Shown one piece after another: positions 42,323 through 51,952 of a stretch of DNA of 64,000 bases. The position numbers and the translations under genes were made by a program. Source of the DNA: Limiplasma sp034927815 (GTDB lineage Bacteria > Bacillota > Clostridia > Christensenellales > Aristaeellaceae); assembly GCA_034927815.1 (NCBI GenBank), contig JAYFPK010000005.1:62001-126000 (forward strand). The letters are read 5' to 3'. Positions within the stretch are counted from its first letter, which is position 1, and every line of letters starts with the position of its first letter. The notes beneath the pieces are model-generated. The model was not told where the DNA came from. It saw only the letters and a list, made by a program, of their open reading frames with translations, and made no database searches.

Positions 42323-43414
42323 TCAAAGCACTCTTGAAAACTGCCCGGAAACCCAGCCCACCTGCGCACCGACCACGATGGCGTTCCAGCCATTTGGGGC
42401 TGTAGCGACGAACTCAAAAGTGGTTCCCGGCGCAACCGTGGTGATGTGGGCGTAACCGGTGCCGTGCCCGACTCGGATATTGACCTTGCCGCCATCTGAA
42501 ACGATCACAGCTCGGCGGGTGCTGGGGGTAGGCGCTGGTTCTGCGGGAGGCTTTTCTTCATCTTCCGGCTTTCCGTCATCATCGTCTGCCACAGCAGCCA
42601 TCAGGGCGGCGTGAGTTACATCGCCATACTTGCCATCTGGCACTAAGCCCTCATTTTGCTGGAATGCCTTGACTGCTGACTCCGTTTCCGCTCCGAATTT
42701 TCCGTCAGCGCCGAACTTCGGCAGCACATACCCAAGTTGCATGAGAAGCTCCTGCAGAGCTTTTACATCCGCACCGTTCGTGTCCCTTTTGAGCAAGCGG
42801 CTGCCCAATGCCACGTCCGTAACAGGCGGCGGCGTCACCACGACTTCGCTGCCGTCGTACTGGATGAACGGCAACTTGTACCAGTGCGTCCAGCCTCGTC
42901 CAGCGACCTTGGTTTTTACACAGCCGTATGCGAAGCCCTTCCATTCTACGGCATAACCGTTACCGACGTAATAACCCACATGTCCGTCCTTATGAAGCGC
43001 GAGGCCCACAATCTCCGGCAGGGTGCTGATAACTCCCCAATCCATGCCCTTTGACTTGGCATAGGAAAACATGGAGTTGGCCCCCTTGTCAGGGCAGCCA
43101 TTTGAGCCATAGGCGCTGGAGAAGGTTTTGTCGGTACCGATGCTTTCCACGACACCGATGCCGCCACCCGTCCAGGCATACCCTTTTGAACCGCCAATGC
43201 AGTCAGCACAGACCTTTTTGGCGGTGATATCCTGCTTATATCGGGCTATACGGTCGGAACCGTAATGGGAAGGATACTGCGTAGCCTTGCGGGAGCGGAG
43301 GCTCTCTGTGCATTTGTAAACTACGCAGCCGTACCAATATGGCTGGCCAAGCATCTTCTCGCAGTAGGCGGCAAAGTGCTCGTTTGTAAAGGGTGTGTTG
43401 ATCTTCTCAGACAC
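42323..43414 (-). CDS. Phage endolysin: NlpC/P60-like hydrolase with PG-binding and SH3b domains
   Basis: I choose the GTG at 43414, 8 nt after AGGAGG, giving about 363 residues; an ATG at 43420 is closer to that site. The N-terminal 190 residues look like an NlpC/P60-type catalytic domain (CADCIGGSKGYAWTGG with a candidate Cys, LALHKDGHVGYYVGNGYAVEW with the His). A PG_binding_1 domain follows (VKALQELLMQLGY ... FGAETESAVKAFQQNEGL), then an acidic/proline linker and an SH3b domain (VNIRVGHGTGYAHITTV, WVSGQFSRVL). It degrades host peptidoglycan at lysis. Confidence 0.9.
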   Translation of the reverse strand: MSEKINTPFTNEHFAAYCEKMLGQPYWYGCVVYKCTESLRSRKATQYPSHYGSDRIARYKQDITAKKVCADCIGGSKGYAWTGGGIGVVESIGTDKTFSSAYGSNGCPDKGANSMFSYAKSKGMDWGVISTLPEIVGLALHKDGHVGYYVGNGYAVEWKGFAYGCVKTKVAGRGWTHWYKLPFIQYDGSEVVVTPPPVTDVALGSRLLKRDTNGADVKALQELLMQLGYVLPKFGADGKFGAETESAVKAFQQNEGLVPDGKYGDVTHAALMAAVADDDDGKPEDEEKPPAEPAPTPSTRRAVIVSDGGKVNIRVGHGTGYAHITTVAPGTTFEFVATAPNGWNAIVVGAQVGWVSGQFSRVL

Positions 43415-43437
43415 CGTCATTTCCTCCTGTGTTGTTC

Positions 43438-43466
43438 TGGACAAAGTACAGGATAAGCCCTATAAT
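43438..43466 (+). promoter_or_regulatory. Promoter of the rightward cargo gene in the lysis module
   Basis: TGGACA (43438-43443), a 17-nt spacer and TATAAT (43461-43466) precede the start codon at 43497. Its direction is opposite to all phage late genes. Confidence 0.75.
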
Positions 43467-43496
43467 AAAGGCAATCCGAAGAAAGGTTGTGGCAAC

Positions 43497-43808
43497 ATGG
43501 GCGACATAATTTCTCTTGCAGCATATAAAAAGAGAAAGGGTATTGCCTCACCTAAATCTCCTTATTACACGCTAAACGCAACGCGGGCTGAAGTTTCGGC
43601 TGCTTTAAAACGAGCCGCGCAGTACATGCTGACCCCCATGGATTATAGCGGCAAGAAGCCCTATGCCGCACTGATCGGGTATGAAGACAAGGACGGTCGA
43701 ATTAAGCTGCTGAAAGAGAACTGTTGCTATCCCAGTCGTGAAATGCTCGAAATGGACGCAGGTCGCAAAAGCATGTCGGCGCTCACATTGGTTGCGAAAA
43801 ATCCTTAG
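43497..43808 (+). CDS. Unknown 103-residue cargo (moron) protein
   Basis: The gene sits between endolysin and holin but is transcribed against them from its own near-consensus promoter. The start is preceded by a GAAAGG site. The product (MGDIISLAAYKKRKGI, then SAALKRAAQYMLTPMDYSGKKPYAALIGY and a C-terminal EMDAGRKSMSALTLVAKNP) is small, basic at the N-terminus and without membrane spans. I do not recognise a family. The arrangement is that of a lysogenically expressed moron, so it may affect host fitness, superinfection or lysis control. Confidence 0.75.
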   Translation: MGDIISLAAYKKRKGIASPKSPYYTLNATRAEVSAALKRAAQYMLTPMDYSGKKPYAALIGYEDKDGRIKLLKENCCYPSREMLEMDAGRKSMSALTLVAKNP

Positions 43809-43812
43809 AAAA

Positions 43813-44262
43813 CTAGACGGAATCACCGTTGTCGTTTCCATCGGCAGCGGGGTTTTTGTTATGAAGCTGCGCTAGAATCTCCTTGAGCTTATCCGGGACG
43901 GGCAGCCCAAGGCGCGTGGCGTTTTCGATCATGGAAAGTCCCTCGTTTGAGAGATAAAAGCAAATCACAGCGGAGCGCAAAGCGCCGCCTGTGCCGACAA
44001 CGGAAATATCCACGACATGCCCTACACCCACCAGCGCAATGATGAGCATCTTCCTGAACAGTCCCTTGAAGCCCACAGCGCTGGACAGCTTTTTATCGAC
44101 GATACCGCACATCACGCCGGTGATGTAGTCCAGCGCCATAAAGACCACCAGCGTAATGAGCAAGCCGTCCACACCTCCTAGAAAATACCCGAGCCAGCCG
44201 CCAATGGCGGTAAACGCCATTTGTACCTTGGCCCATACCAGATCAATGGTAAAATCACGCAT
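43813..44262 (-). CDS. Phage holin (toxin-secretion/phage-lysis type)
   Basis: Start 44262 follows AGGAGG and gives 149 residues. Several membrane spans are visible (AFTAIGGWLGYFLGG, GLLITLVVFMALDYITGVMCGIV, MLIIALVGVGHVVDI, AVICFYLSNEGLSMIENA). The MALDYITGVMCGI and NEGLSMIENATRLGLPVP blocks are typical of the phage_holin_4 family. It makes membrane lesions that release the endolysin. Confidence 0.92.
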   Translation of the reverse strand: MRDFTIDLVWAKVQMAFTAIGGWLGYFLGGVDGLLITLVVFMALDYITGVMCGIVDKKLSSAVGFKGLFRKMLIIALVGVGHVVDISVVGTGGALRSAVICFYLSNEGLSMIENATRLGLPVPDKLKEILAQLHNKNPAADGNDNGDSV

Positions 44263-44321
44263 CTTGCAATCCTCCTGTTTATCATTCTGGGGTATATCAA
44301 AAGCCGCCCGGATTGAGTGGC

Positions 44322-44990
44322 TTAAGACTTTGTTTTGGGAATCCACAGCGCAGGCACGTTGGGCGGTTCCCAGCCATCTTGTGAGGTGTGGGATGTAATG
44401 CATTCGTATTGCGGCGAATCCCTGTCCGGGTATGCCAGCACATCACCCACCACATAATCCACACCTGCCTGCCAGATGCGCACACCATCATCCGGTACGA
44501 TTTCCACCTTGCGCCAGAGGGCAGGCGTGAGATCAGGCGGCCAGCTTTCCTGCGTGATATGCGACATAATGCAACGCCAGAGGAAGATGCCGAAGGTGTA
44601 CACATCGCCTACGGCCACTTCAATGCCCGGCTGCCATTGGCGGCCTTCCAGCGCGGGAGCCACCCGCAGCAGTTCAGCGTCGGTGATCCGGCCCTCCGCG
44701 ACGGAAGACCGTAGCACCAGCCCCAGCACGTCGGCCAGTGTTTCCTCGGCACTGGTCGTGATGAAGGATTCCAAAGGCAACGCTTGCATACGGATGTCAT
44801 TCGTAATCAGATCACCTTCGTTTATGGAAGGCTCCCCCGGCAAAATCAAGACATGTTCGGCTGTCACACCGGTCATTTGAAAGGCTTCACCAGCCAGACT
44901 GTACTCGGTTGCCGTTTGCCTGCGGGAAACTAAAAAGGACGAATGCAGGATTGTCCGCACTCGTCCCTCTACGGGAATCACAATCTTCAC
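44322..44990 (-). CDS. Phage tail-associated protein with two CBM5/12-like modules
   Basis: The GTG at 44990 follows AAGGAGG and gives 222 residues. The N-terminal half is not recognised. The C-terminal half has two similar modules of about 45 residues: WQPGIEVAVGDVYTF ... ESWPPDLTPALW and WQAGVDYVVGDVLAY ... DGWEPPNVPALW. They match the aromatic pattern of CBM5/12 (ChiC-type) carbohydrate-binding domains. It probably helps the tail tip bind host surface glycans. Confidence 0.75.
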   Translation of the reverse strand: MKIVIPVEGRVRTILHSSFLVSRRQTATEYSLAGEAFQMTGVTAEHVLILPGEPSINEGDLITNDIRMQALPLESFITTSAEETLADVLGLVLRSSVAEGRITDAELLRVAPALEGRQWQPGIEVAVGDVYTFGIFLWRCIMSHITQESWPPDLTPALWRKVEIVPDDGVRIWQAGVDYVVGDVLAYPDRDSPQYECITSHTSQDGWEPPNVPALWIPKTKS

Positions 44991-45006
44991 TTGGTTTTCC
45001 TCCTTC

Positions 45007-47493
45007 TCATCCGACGGCCCCGCCGCCGCTGTAAACAACCTCCAGATAGGGCTTTAGGCTTGAATCCGTTCCGGCGATACGCATATAGCTATCGGAGTAG
45101 GTTGAAGATCCAAAGTTGTACGAGGGTTCAAACAAACACAACCCGCCATATGAGCCGTTAGCAAGTCCCTGAACAGCGCTTATGGGGATGGCGTACTTAA
45201 CCTGCTCGCCTCGCCCAATGATACCGATGGCTCCATAGTTTACCGAGATGGCAGGCGTGCCGCTGGCACCAGTATTGGTAATGGCACAAAGATAAACGGG
45301 CTTGGCACCGCCCGCACCGCTGCCTGTTTTTCGGTAAATCGTCAAGGTAGCCGATTTGATCGTTGTGCCCGAAAGGACGTTGCGCAGGTTGCCAAACCAC
45401 ATACAGCCACGGTTCCAATACTGGATCGTGTCATACCCGGTATCCGAGTACAGGCCCTGCACCACGTCCAGCGTATCGGTACGCCAACTGCCGCGCCAAG
45501 ACCTTGTCAGAGTGGCGTACTGGATCGTGGTTTCATTTGGCGCGACCGGCGGTATAGCTGTGCCGTAGTCAATGGTCACATTGGAGGCGTATACCTGCCC
45601 GTTTTCACCCGCGCTGCGGGAGCCGCTCGGAACGGTCCCGTTGGCAAAAATCAAACCTGCATATGCCACCATCGCCCAGGTGCAGGAGCCGCGACAGGAT
45701 TTGACCACACCCGTGCCCATATACACCTCAAGGCCCTGTTGGGCGTTGTACAGGCCGGTGTTATTAACAAAGACGTGCGTGGCGCGGACATACACCGAAT
45801 CATAGGTGGTACCGTTGGCATCCAGCGTGCAGCCATTGATCTCCACATAATGGTTCATGAGACATTCGACCAGATATGCGTTTCGGTTACCGCCATTCAG
45901 CGGTCGGCTTTCGCGTAGGGTTAGGTTCTGTATCAGAACATGCGCCGAACACCCTTTAATGGAGATGTAGCTGTAGAGCGGACAAGAACTATAGCCCATG
46001 ATCATCAGGCGGCCCGGCCCGGCAAGCCCCCTGATGTGTACGCCGGAGGGTTCATAAACCGTGCCCGATGCGCTGGGAAGGTAAATGGTCACATCCGAGC
46101 GCAAGAACATACTGTTTACGGCGTTGACAGCCTCGCCAAGGGAGCGAAAGTATGTATCGCTTGTCCCGGAGTAAGTAGGAACCACATAGAGGTAGGATGG
46201 TCCGGCATAGGCTGCCGCCACTGAATTGGAGATTACTTTATCCGCATATAGCTCCTTGAAGCCCACATTGCCCTGTGCGCTCATCTCCATGAGGATGTTT
46301 TCATTGTTATTGGGATCAAGCAATTGCAGCAGAAAGTTCTCCGTGGTGATGGCGACGTTGTTGGAACCGATGGTAATGCCGGATGTTTTCACTTCCTGTA
46401 CGCCGACCGCAGTCCAAAGCGACCCTGTCCATCGTTTTAGGATAGATGGCGAAAGCGAGGTATCCAGCCAGAGCATGTTGGTATACTTGGTGGTAGGTTC
46501 CCCAGCGTTTCGGTACACCTTTTCAGCATCATAGGTCGATGTATTGACCTTGAGGGCAATCTGGTTGCTTTGCAGGTTGATACTGGATTCCGCGATGGAT
46601 AATCGGTTTGGGACGTTGTTCAAATCCTCCGGTGCAGCGCTCCAATTGGTGAAGGAATCAGCGACCTCAACCTTTACATTTCGGAACTGTACTGTGCCGG
46701 TCATACCGTTTGCGGCGGAGGTGCCGTACATGAAGTAGGCTATGGAAATTGGATTATATGAGGTAAGGTTAAGCGGCCCTTTCAAAATCCTTACCCAATC
46801 CTGATCTGTTGCCTGAAAATCGGAATCCGTTGTGCGAAGATAATATCCCCGGCCAGTCGTCAGAATGGTCGTGCCGTCGGTATCATAGTAGCGGTAATAG
46901 ATCCAAATACCGGTATAAACGCCCGATGTAGCAGCGGAAGCGGCGTTAATGTTTGCTCGCTTGATCTCAAAAGAGATGCGGAGCGATGCGCCATACCCGG
47001 AATGCTCAAACAAATCCGGTGAAACGTTAACAGACCATCCTGTGTAGCCGGATGCGCTTCCGTCCGAATATCGGTAGTTGTTATTGATGAAGGTATGGAT
47101 TTGATGCGAGAGCAGCACATAGTTCCGGCCAGCAAAACGATCATATCGATATTCGTTGCTGGAGCGGACAGTGGAAACGATGGCTGTGGGGGTAATCTTT
47201 TGCTCCGCACTCGTTACCCGATTCGTCAAGGCCACGACTGTCGTTTGGTTTGCCTTGAGTGAAATGGCTTGATCGGTCTGCGCGAAGCGAGTATCCATCT
47301 CGGTTCGGGAATAGACATCTTCCGCATTTACACCCACGGGCACCCATGCGCTTCCGTTCCAGCGCTTCATTGCATGGGGAGAGACGGAAGTGTCCAGCCA
47401 TAAGGCATCCGGCGCAGGGTTGGCAGGCGGGGTCGGAGATACCTCCCAATCCTGCGCCTGCCGGATGGTGATCTGGGCACAAGCAAGCATCAT
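45007..47493 (-). CDS. Phage tail fibre/receptor-binding protein with beta-helix region
   Basis: The 828-residue protein begins with a short module ALWLDTSVSPHAMKRWNGSAW that recurs near residue 345 as MLWLDTSLSPSILKRWTGSLW. A coiled-coil-like linker with KITPTAIVSTVRSS follows. A parallel beta-helix-like stretch lies in the middle (VTIYLPSASGTVYEPSGVHIRGL, HVLIQNLTLRES, VEINGCTLDANG). The C-terminus has a jelly-roll-like sheet (GTTIKSATLTIYRKTGSG). The start overlaps the stop of the next gene by 4 nt. It likely contacts the cell surface. Confidence 0.82.
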   Translation of the reverse strand: MMLACAQITIRQAQDWEVSPTPPANPAPDALWLDTSVSPHAMKRWNGSAWVPVGVNAEDVYSRTEMDTRFAQTDQAISLKANQTTVVALTNRVTSAEQKITPTAIVSTVRSSNEYRYDRFAGRNYVLLSHQIHTFINNNYRYSDGSASGYTGWSVNVSPDLFEHSGYGASLRISFEIKRANINAASAATSGVYTGIWIYYRYYDTDGTTILTTGRGYYLRTTDSDFQATDQDWVRILKGPLNLTSYNPISIAYFMYGTSAANGMTGTVQFRNVKVEVADSFTNWSAAPEDLNNVPNRLSIAESSINLQSNQIALKVNTSTYDAEKVYRNAGEPTTKYTNMLWLDTSLSPSILKRWTGSLWTAVGVQEVKTSGITIGSNNVAITTENFLLQLLDPNNNENILMEMSAQGNVGFKELYADKVISNSVAAAYAGPSYLYVVPTYSGTSDTYFRSLGEAVNAVNSMFLRSDVTIYLPSASGTVYEPSGVHIRGLAGPGRLMIMGYSSCPLYSYISIKGCSAHVLIQNLTLRESRPLNGGNRNAYLVECLMNHYVEINGCTLDANGTTYDSVYVRATHVFVNNTGLYNAQQGLEVYMGTGVVKSCRGSCTWAMVAYAGLIFANGTVPSGSRSAGENGQVYASNVTIDYGTAIPPVAPNETTIQYATLTRSWRGSWRTDTLDVVQGLYSDTGYDTIQYWNRGCMWFGNLRNVLSGTTIKSATLTIYRKTGSGAGGAKPVYLCAITNTGASGTPAISVNYGAIGIIGRGEQVKYAIPISAVQGLANGSYGGLCLFEPSYNFGSSTYSDSYMRIAGTDSSLKPYLEVVYSGGGAVG

Positions 47494-49166
47494 TCTACCT
47501 CACAAATGAAGGTCGTTTTGATGGTCACATCGTCGCTATCAATGCCTACGGATTTACCCGTCGCAAATACAGCGCCGCTGTCCATGGCATTGCCATCCTT
47601 GTCGCGGCGATACCATTTGTAGGTATGCCCTGATCCGGTCGCGTCTGTCTCCTGACCATTTTGAAACAAGCGGCACAGGAGCGTGGAAGTGCCGATCCCA
47701 TTTTTGAACACATCCCCGCCGCTCGATTCAATCACCGCCAAATAGGGGTCTGTCTTGTCCACAAGCGAGATGGTGTCCGTGTACGTCTTGCTCTCATAGG
47801 TCATGATGCACTGGTAGGACGCGACACCCGTCACATCTGCACCGGATACGGAGAGCGAGCTTCCCGTCTGCCCGGAAACGGTTTGCCAGGAACCGGCGAC
47901 ATACCGTTTCCATACATACGATGCACCCGTGGTGATGGCAGTCGTGCCCTTGTAGGCCGCCGCCTGGATGGTGAGCGTGCCGGAACCGTTCAAAAACACA
48001 TTGCCATCAGGAGCAAACATGGAGAACACGACCGCATCAGCGCCGGGTGCGCCAGCGGTCCCGGTCGCGCCGGTGTTGACTTTGCTCCATTGAATCGTCA
48101 GCGTCGTTGCAACCGGCGCGGTGATGGGCACAGACAAAGCGCCCTGCTGCTGACCGGCCCCGCCCAGGGTAGCATTGGTCGTAATGACAATGCTGATAGG
48201 GATCTCGTTGTTCGCCGCCGCGCCCTTGCTGACGGTCATGCCCGTAGGCGCACCAGTGATGGTGCCAACCGCAGGCGTGACCTTGCTCGTGCCCTGGTAA
48301 GCCACGACGTTGCAGGTCTTAGTGACCGCAGACACCTGGCCGCTGACATTGCCCGCAAAGGTGATGTTTTCGTTGGTAAGGAAGGCCATGGGCGCAGAAG
48401 TACCGCTGCTGCCTGCCGAGCCGTCCCTTACCTTGTACACCGTCATGATATCGGTGACATTTTCATCGCTCGTGACGATCCGCAGCGTCGCTCCGTCGCC
48501 CACGAATACCGCATGGGTAGGCTTGATGTTGAGCGTCGTGCCGGTAATGGAAGCATTGTCGGCGGTGGTCGGGTAATCCTGCCAATCGCCGCTGGCGTTC
48601 TTATACTGCCACTTGGTCATGGAGACGTTTGTCAGGTTGGCGGTCAAGGTGATCTGCGCGGGCGTGACGGCGCTTGACGAATCGTATTTAAATAGCTGCT
48701 CACCCGAAATCCATGCGCTTTTCGCATGCATCGCCGTCTGGATTTGCGAGAAAGAAATGTCGGATACGACATTCACCGGGATACCCGTATCCGGGTCGGT
48801 GTACGTCACATAGCACAGGTAGGTGAGCAGTTTGGAAGTCACACCGGTGAGCTTATTGACTGAAACCGTCAATACACCACCGGAGACAGCCTCGCCAGTT
48901 GCCAGCGCCGCTTCGCTACCTGCACCCTCCTTGCGTTTCCAGGTGACGGTCAGGCCCGCGCTTCCCAGTGGCAGGGCGGTCTGATTGGCGAACACCACGG
49001 GCGTGAGAATGAGCTTGGGCGTGCCCGACCAGTCCGGGCTTACCGACCCGCCAGGGTTAGGATCAAGGATTTGCGTCTTGGGCAAGTTGGAGGTGATGTA
49101 GCAGGACAGGCTTTTGCCGTCCGAGAGATCGACGATGGAGATTTGACCGGTGGCAATGATGGGCAT
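47490..49166 (-). CDS. Phage tail protein with repeated Ig-like/beta-sandwich domains
   Basis: The 558-residue protein is Ser/Thr/Gly/Val-rich. It contains several beta-sandwich-like segments with W-K-R-(K/Y) cores (GLTVTWKRKEG, SYVWKRYVAGSWQTVSGQ, HTYKWYRRDKDGNA). These match the Ig-like folds often found in baseplate-associated tail proteins. It lies between tail spike and fibre genes, separated from the spike gene by 32 nt. Glycan or fibre attachment is likely. Confidence 0.75.
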   Translation of the reverse strand: MPIIATGQISIVDLSDGKSLSCYITSNLPKTQILDPNPGGSVSPDWSGTPKLILTPVVFANQTALPLGSAGLTVTWKRKEGAGSEAALATGEAVSGGVLTVSVNKLTGVTSKLLTYLCYVTYTDPDTGIPVNVVSDISFSQIQTAMHAKSAWISGEQLFKYDSSSAVTPAQITLTANLTNVSMTKWQYKNASGDWQDYPTTADNASITGTTLNIKPTHAVFVGDGATLRIVTSDENVTDIMTVYKVRDGSAGSSGTSAPMAFLTNENITFAGNVSGQVSAVTKTCNVVAYQGTSKVTPAVGTITGAPTGMTVSKGAAANNEIPISIVITTNATLGGAGQQQGALSVPITAPVATTLTIQWSKVNTGATGTAGAPGADAVVFSMFAPDGNVFLNGSGTLTIQAAAYKGTTAITTGASYVWKRYVAGSWQTVSGQTGSSLSVSGADVTGVASYQCIMTYESKTYTDTISLVDKTDPYLAVIESSGGDVFKNGIGTSTLLCRLFQNGQETDATGSGHTYKWYRRDKDGNAMDSGAVFATGKSVGIDSDDVTIKTTFICEVE

Positions 49167-49198
49167 GAATCATTTCCTCCTTGAAGACTGGCATAGCC

Positions 49199-51931
49199 TT
49201 ATTGCATGCGGATGAGGTCACAGCGAAAAGAAGCCTGGCGCAGCACATCCGCTGTGCTCACCATGACGGATTTCAATCCTATATGGCTGTCATTCCAGAT
49301 CGCGTCGGCCACCGCATCCGTGCTGGTTCGGGTCCAGATAAACCGTTCCGCAGGCACCATGTCCGTGACATCATCCGGCCCATGCCATACCCGTACTGTC
49401 AGGGTCGTACTGCGTACGGTTTCGGTCAGGAACACCGTCCCAGCGACAACCTCCAGCCGATAACCCAGCAATGCATCCATATCTGCGTAAATTTTCTGTT
49501 GCGCTTGCCGGTACGTCTCGCTGCTGGTGACGGTGGATACGATGGCACCAGGCGTGATCTTTAGCTCTGCTGTGGAAACGCGTTCCTCCAGTGCCTCTAC
49601 ATCCGCCTGTTCTGCCTTACCTGCCACCATAAGCCGCAGGTAGGTATTGGACGAGATGTCCATAGCGTTGATGGCATTGATTGTGGCCTGCCGGGCAAAG
49701 AGCGTGTCCACATCGATGTTCGCAGCAATGAGGCCTTTGATGATCGCGTTACTGGCGAAAATGTCCTGCACGTTCAGGCATCCCGCCGTTACCGTGCCCT
49801 CAATAATTTTCTCGCCCGCATTGAGGCTCAGATCGGTCACATCATCGTTGCCGACCTGCTTGAGCGTAGTGACAATGTTACCGTTTTCGTCTACGGATAC
49901 CGCATAGAAATGTCCATCCATACCCTTCACCACCAACTCGCCAACCGTGAGGCTGACCATGTTGGCTTCGGTTACTGCCAGCTTGGCGATATAAAGCTCA
50001 CCGCCCACACCCTGGGTGATAATGGCCGTCTCCGTGGTGAGGTCTTTGATGTGCGACCAATCAATGTCCGCTGTGCCTATGCTTGCCTTTACGATCTGAG
50101 CAGTTGCCGCAGTCAGCCCGGTTATCGCCGCCCATTGGATGTCGGCTTCCTGTATGGATGCCGTATTGATCTGCGCTTTACCGATTCGGGCGACCTCGGT
50201 TGCGAGGTTCTCAATATCCGCCCATTGAATGTTGGCCTGCACAATATTCGCGGTGGTAAGCTGCGCAAAGGCAATGGCTGCGATGGAAGCGTATAGCTCA
50301 TCCGAAGTGATGCTGCCAGCCACCAACTCCTTAACTTTGGCGGTCACGGCTGTCAGCGCGTTCACGTTCAGGACATCGATCAGGGCTTCGGCAATATGGG
50401 CGCGGGTGATCGCCGCTTCCTGTATGTGGGCGCTTTGTATCGCGGCGTTCTTGACCTGCAGGCTGCCTACGGAGGCGTTTTGAAGCTGGCCAGCGCCGAT
50501 GCTGTTGAACGCCAGCTTCATGCCGGAAATGGAGCCGGAGGCAAGCTGCCGGGCCGATATGACGCTACCCTCCAAGGTATCTGCCGCCGTGCCCAGCGTG
50601 ACGGCTGTATACTTGCGTGTCAGGCAATCATAGGTGTACTGCGTCATGCGCATGGATACTTCCACGCCAATACGCTGGGCAATCACGCGAACGCTGTCCC
50701 CGAGGAAAATATCCGAAAGTGCACCGTACTGCCTGTATTCTTCCGCGTCCGGGCAGTTGATGAAGTCCACCTTCAGCGTTACGGTAGGCAGATCGCAGCC
50801 CTTTGCATATTCAGCCTGCACGGCCTTTCTCATATCTGAGTAGCACGCTGTCAGGCTTTTATAGTTATCGCCCTCAGCCACTTCTTTGGCCTCAGCCACT
50901 TTCAGATGAACCCATTTGGGGTGAACATAGTGGCTGATGTAAGGGCTGTCGACGTACAACTCCGGCAGATACAAAATGTTGCCGTCCGCATCCTCGCCGG
51001 TGGGCATAATGCGGGTTACCACATCGGTTTCATCAATGTCGTAGGAAATGCCGGTAAGATTTTTTCGTTCCCGGATTTGGACGTCTGTGTCCGTACCAAC
51101 GCGGTTCACCAGAAACACATCGAACCAGTCCCGAGCCAACTCTGCGCCATACTTTTCTGTGAGACCGCCTTCCCCGAGCAAAGCTTCCACTGGGTTGGCA
51201 TTCTCAATTTTTACTTCCTCCGCTGTGCTGGTCAAGTCTGAGTAGAAGGTAAAAGCGTGTGAGGAAAGGCAACCTGACGATATGTTTTGAGCCACCGCCG
51301 CTCCGACCATGGAGGGCGATGGCTCTATCTTCTTGATCATATTATCAAGGAGATCATAAAAGATATGGCGGGCATACACCGTGATCTTGTCCAAATCCGG
51401 TACCACCCGGTAAATACGGAAAGGTTGATCGCGGAGTTGCCGAGGCTGAATGATTTGTCCGGTAGCAGAAACAATATTGCCTTCGGTGCGCACATAAGTC
51501 AGGTATTCGCTGGCCATGTAGCCGCGCCGCCCATCCGGGCAAGACACCTCGTACCATGAGATGTTTGTTTTACTGAGGACAATTACCTCGGTGCCCTTGC
51601 GGTACTGTGCCAGAATGCGGTAATTGGTGCCGGTGCCAGAACGCAGCCGAAGCGGATCGCGCACGGTGGTGATTCGGTATATCTCATATCCCGCAGTCTG
51701 GCTGACCAGCCGAACCTGTGGTGTGGAAGCGGCAGGAACCGGAGCGCGAAGGATATAGCTCTCGGACAAACGCTGCCATTTTCCTTCATCATCTATAGGA
51801 TGTACCAGGGTAAGCTCCCACTCGCCGTTCACAGTCTCGGTTACGATACACGACTGTGGCGCAACCGCTCCAAGCCCGTTGGTTGAAAAGTCAGTACAGT
51901 TTGAGGGATAAATGCAAATCAAGCGATTCAC
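49199..51931 (-). CDS. Phage tail spike / endopeptidase-type tail protein with inserted SH3b domain
   Basis: The 910-residue protein starts LICIYPSNCTDFSTNGLGAV and VTETVNGEWELTLVHPID, the pattern of Gram-positive siphophage minor structural (Tal/endopeptidase-tail) proteins. An SH3b-like insert is visible at about residues 72-140 (LRLRSGTGTNYRILAQYRKGTEV, WYEVSCPDGRRGYM). After residue 450 come 15-20-residue repeats of an A-x-I-x-x-A-x-I-x-W/H pattern, suggesting a long trimeric fibre. The end (TAELKITPGAIVSTVTSSETYR) repeats a module found in the fibre protein encoded downstream. Confidence 0.85.
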   Translation of the reverse strand: MNRLICIYPSNCTDFSTNGLGAVAPQSCIVTETVNGEWELTLVHPIDDEGKWQRLSESYILRAPVPAASTPQVRLVSQTAGYEIYRITTVRDPLRLRSGTGTNYRILAQYRKGTEVIVLSKTNISWYEVSCPDGRRGYMASEYLTYVRTEGNIVSATGQIIQPRQLRDQPFRIYRVVPDLDKITVYARHIFYDLLDNMIKKIEPSPSMVGAAVAQNISSGCLSSHAFTFYSDLTSTAEEVKIENANPVEALLGEGGLTEKYGAELARDWFDVFLVNRVGTDTDVQIRERKNLTGISYDIDETDVVTRIMPTGEDADGNILYLPELYVDSPYISHYVHPKWVHLKVAEAKEVAEGDNYKSLTACYSDMRKAVQAEYAKGCDLPTVTLKVDFINCPDAEEYRQYGALSDIFLGDSVRVIAQRIGVEVSMRMTQYTYDCLTRKYTAVTLGTAADTLEGSVISARQLASGSISGMKLAFNSIGAGQLQNASVGSLQVKNAAIQSAHIQEAAITRAHIAEALIDVLNVNALTAVTAKVKELVAGSITSDELYASIAAIAFAQLTTANIVQANIQWADIENLATEVARIGKAQINTASIQEADIQWAAITGLTAATAQIVKASIGTADIDWSHIKDLTTETAIITQGVGGELYIAKLAVTEANMVSLTVGELVVKGMDGHFYAVSVDENGNIVTTLKQVGNDDVTDLSLNAGEKIIEGTVTAGCLNVQDIFASNAIIKGLIAANIDVDTLFARQATINAINAMDISSNTYLRLMVAGKAEQADVEALEERVSTAELKITPGAIVSTVTSSETYRQAQQKIYADMDALLGYRLEVVAGTVFLTETVRSTTLTVRVWHGPDDVTDMVPAERFIWTRTSTDAVADAIWNDSHIGLKSVMVSTADVLRQASFRCDLIRMQ

Positions 51932-51952
51932 CTCCTTCTTGGCAGGGATAAG

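Noticed and set aside
47661..48677. Rightward 338-codon frame antisense to the Ig-like tail gene
   Set aside because: Arg/Gly-rich shadow with no start signals. The opposite strand is a continuous phage gene.
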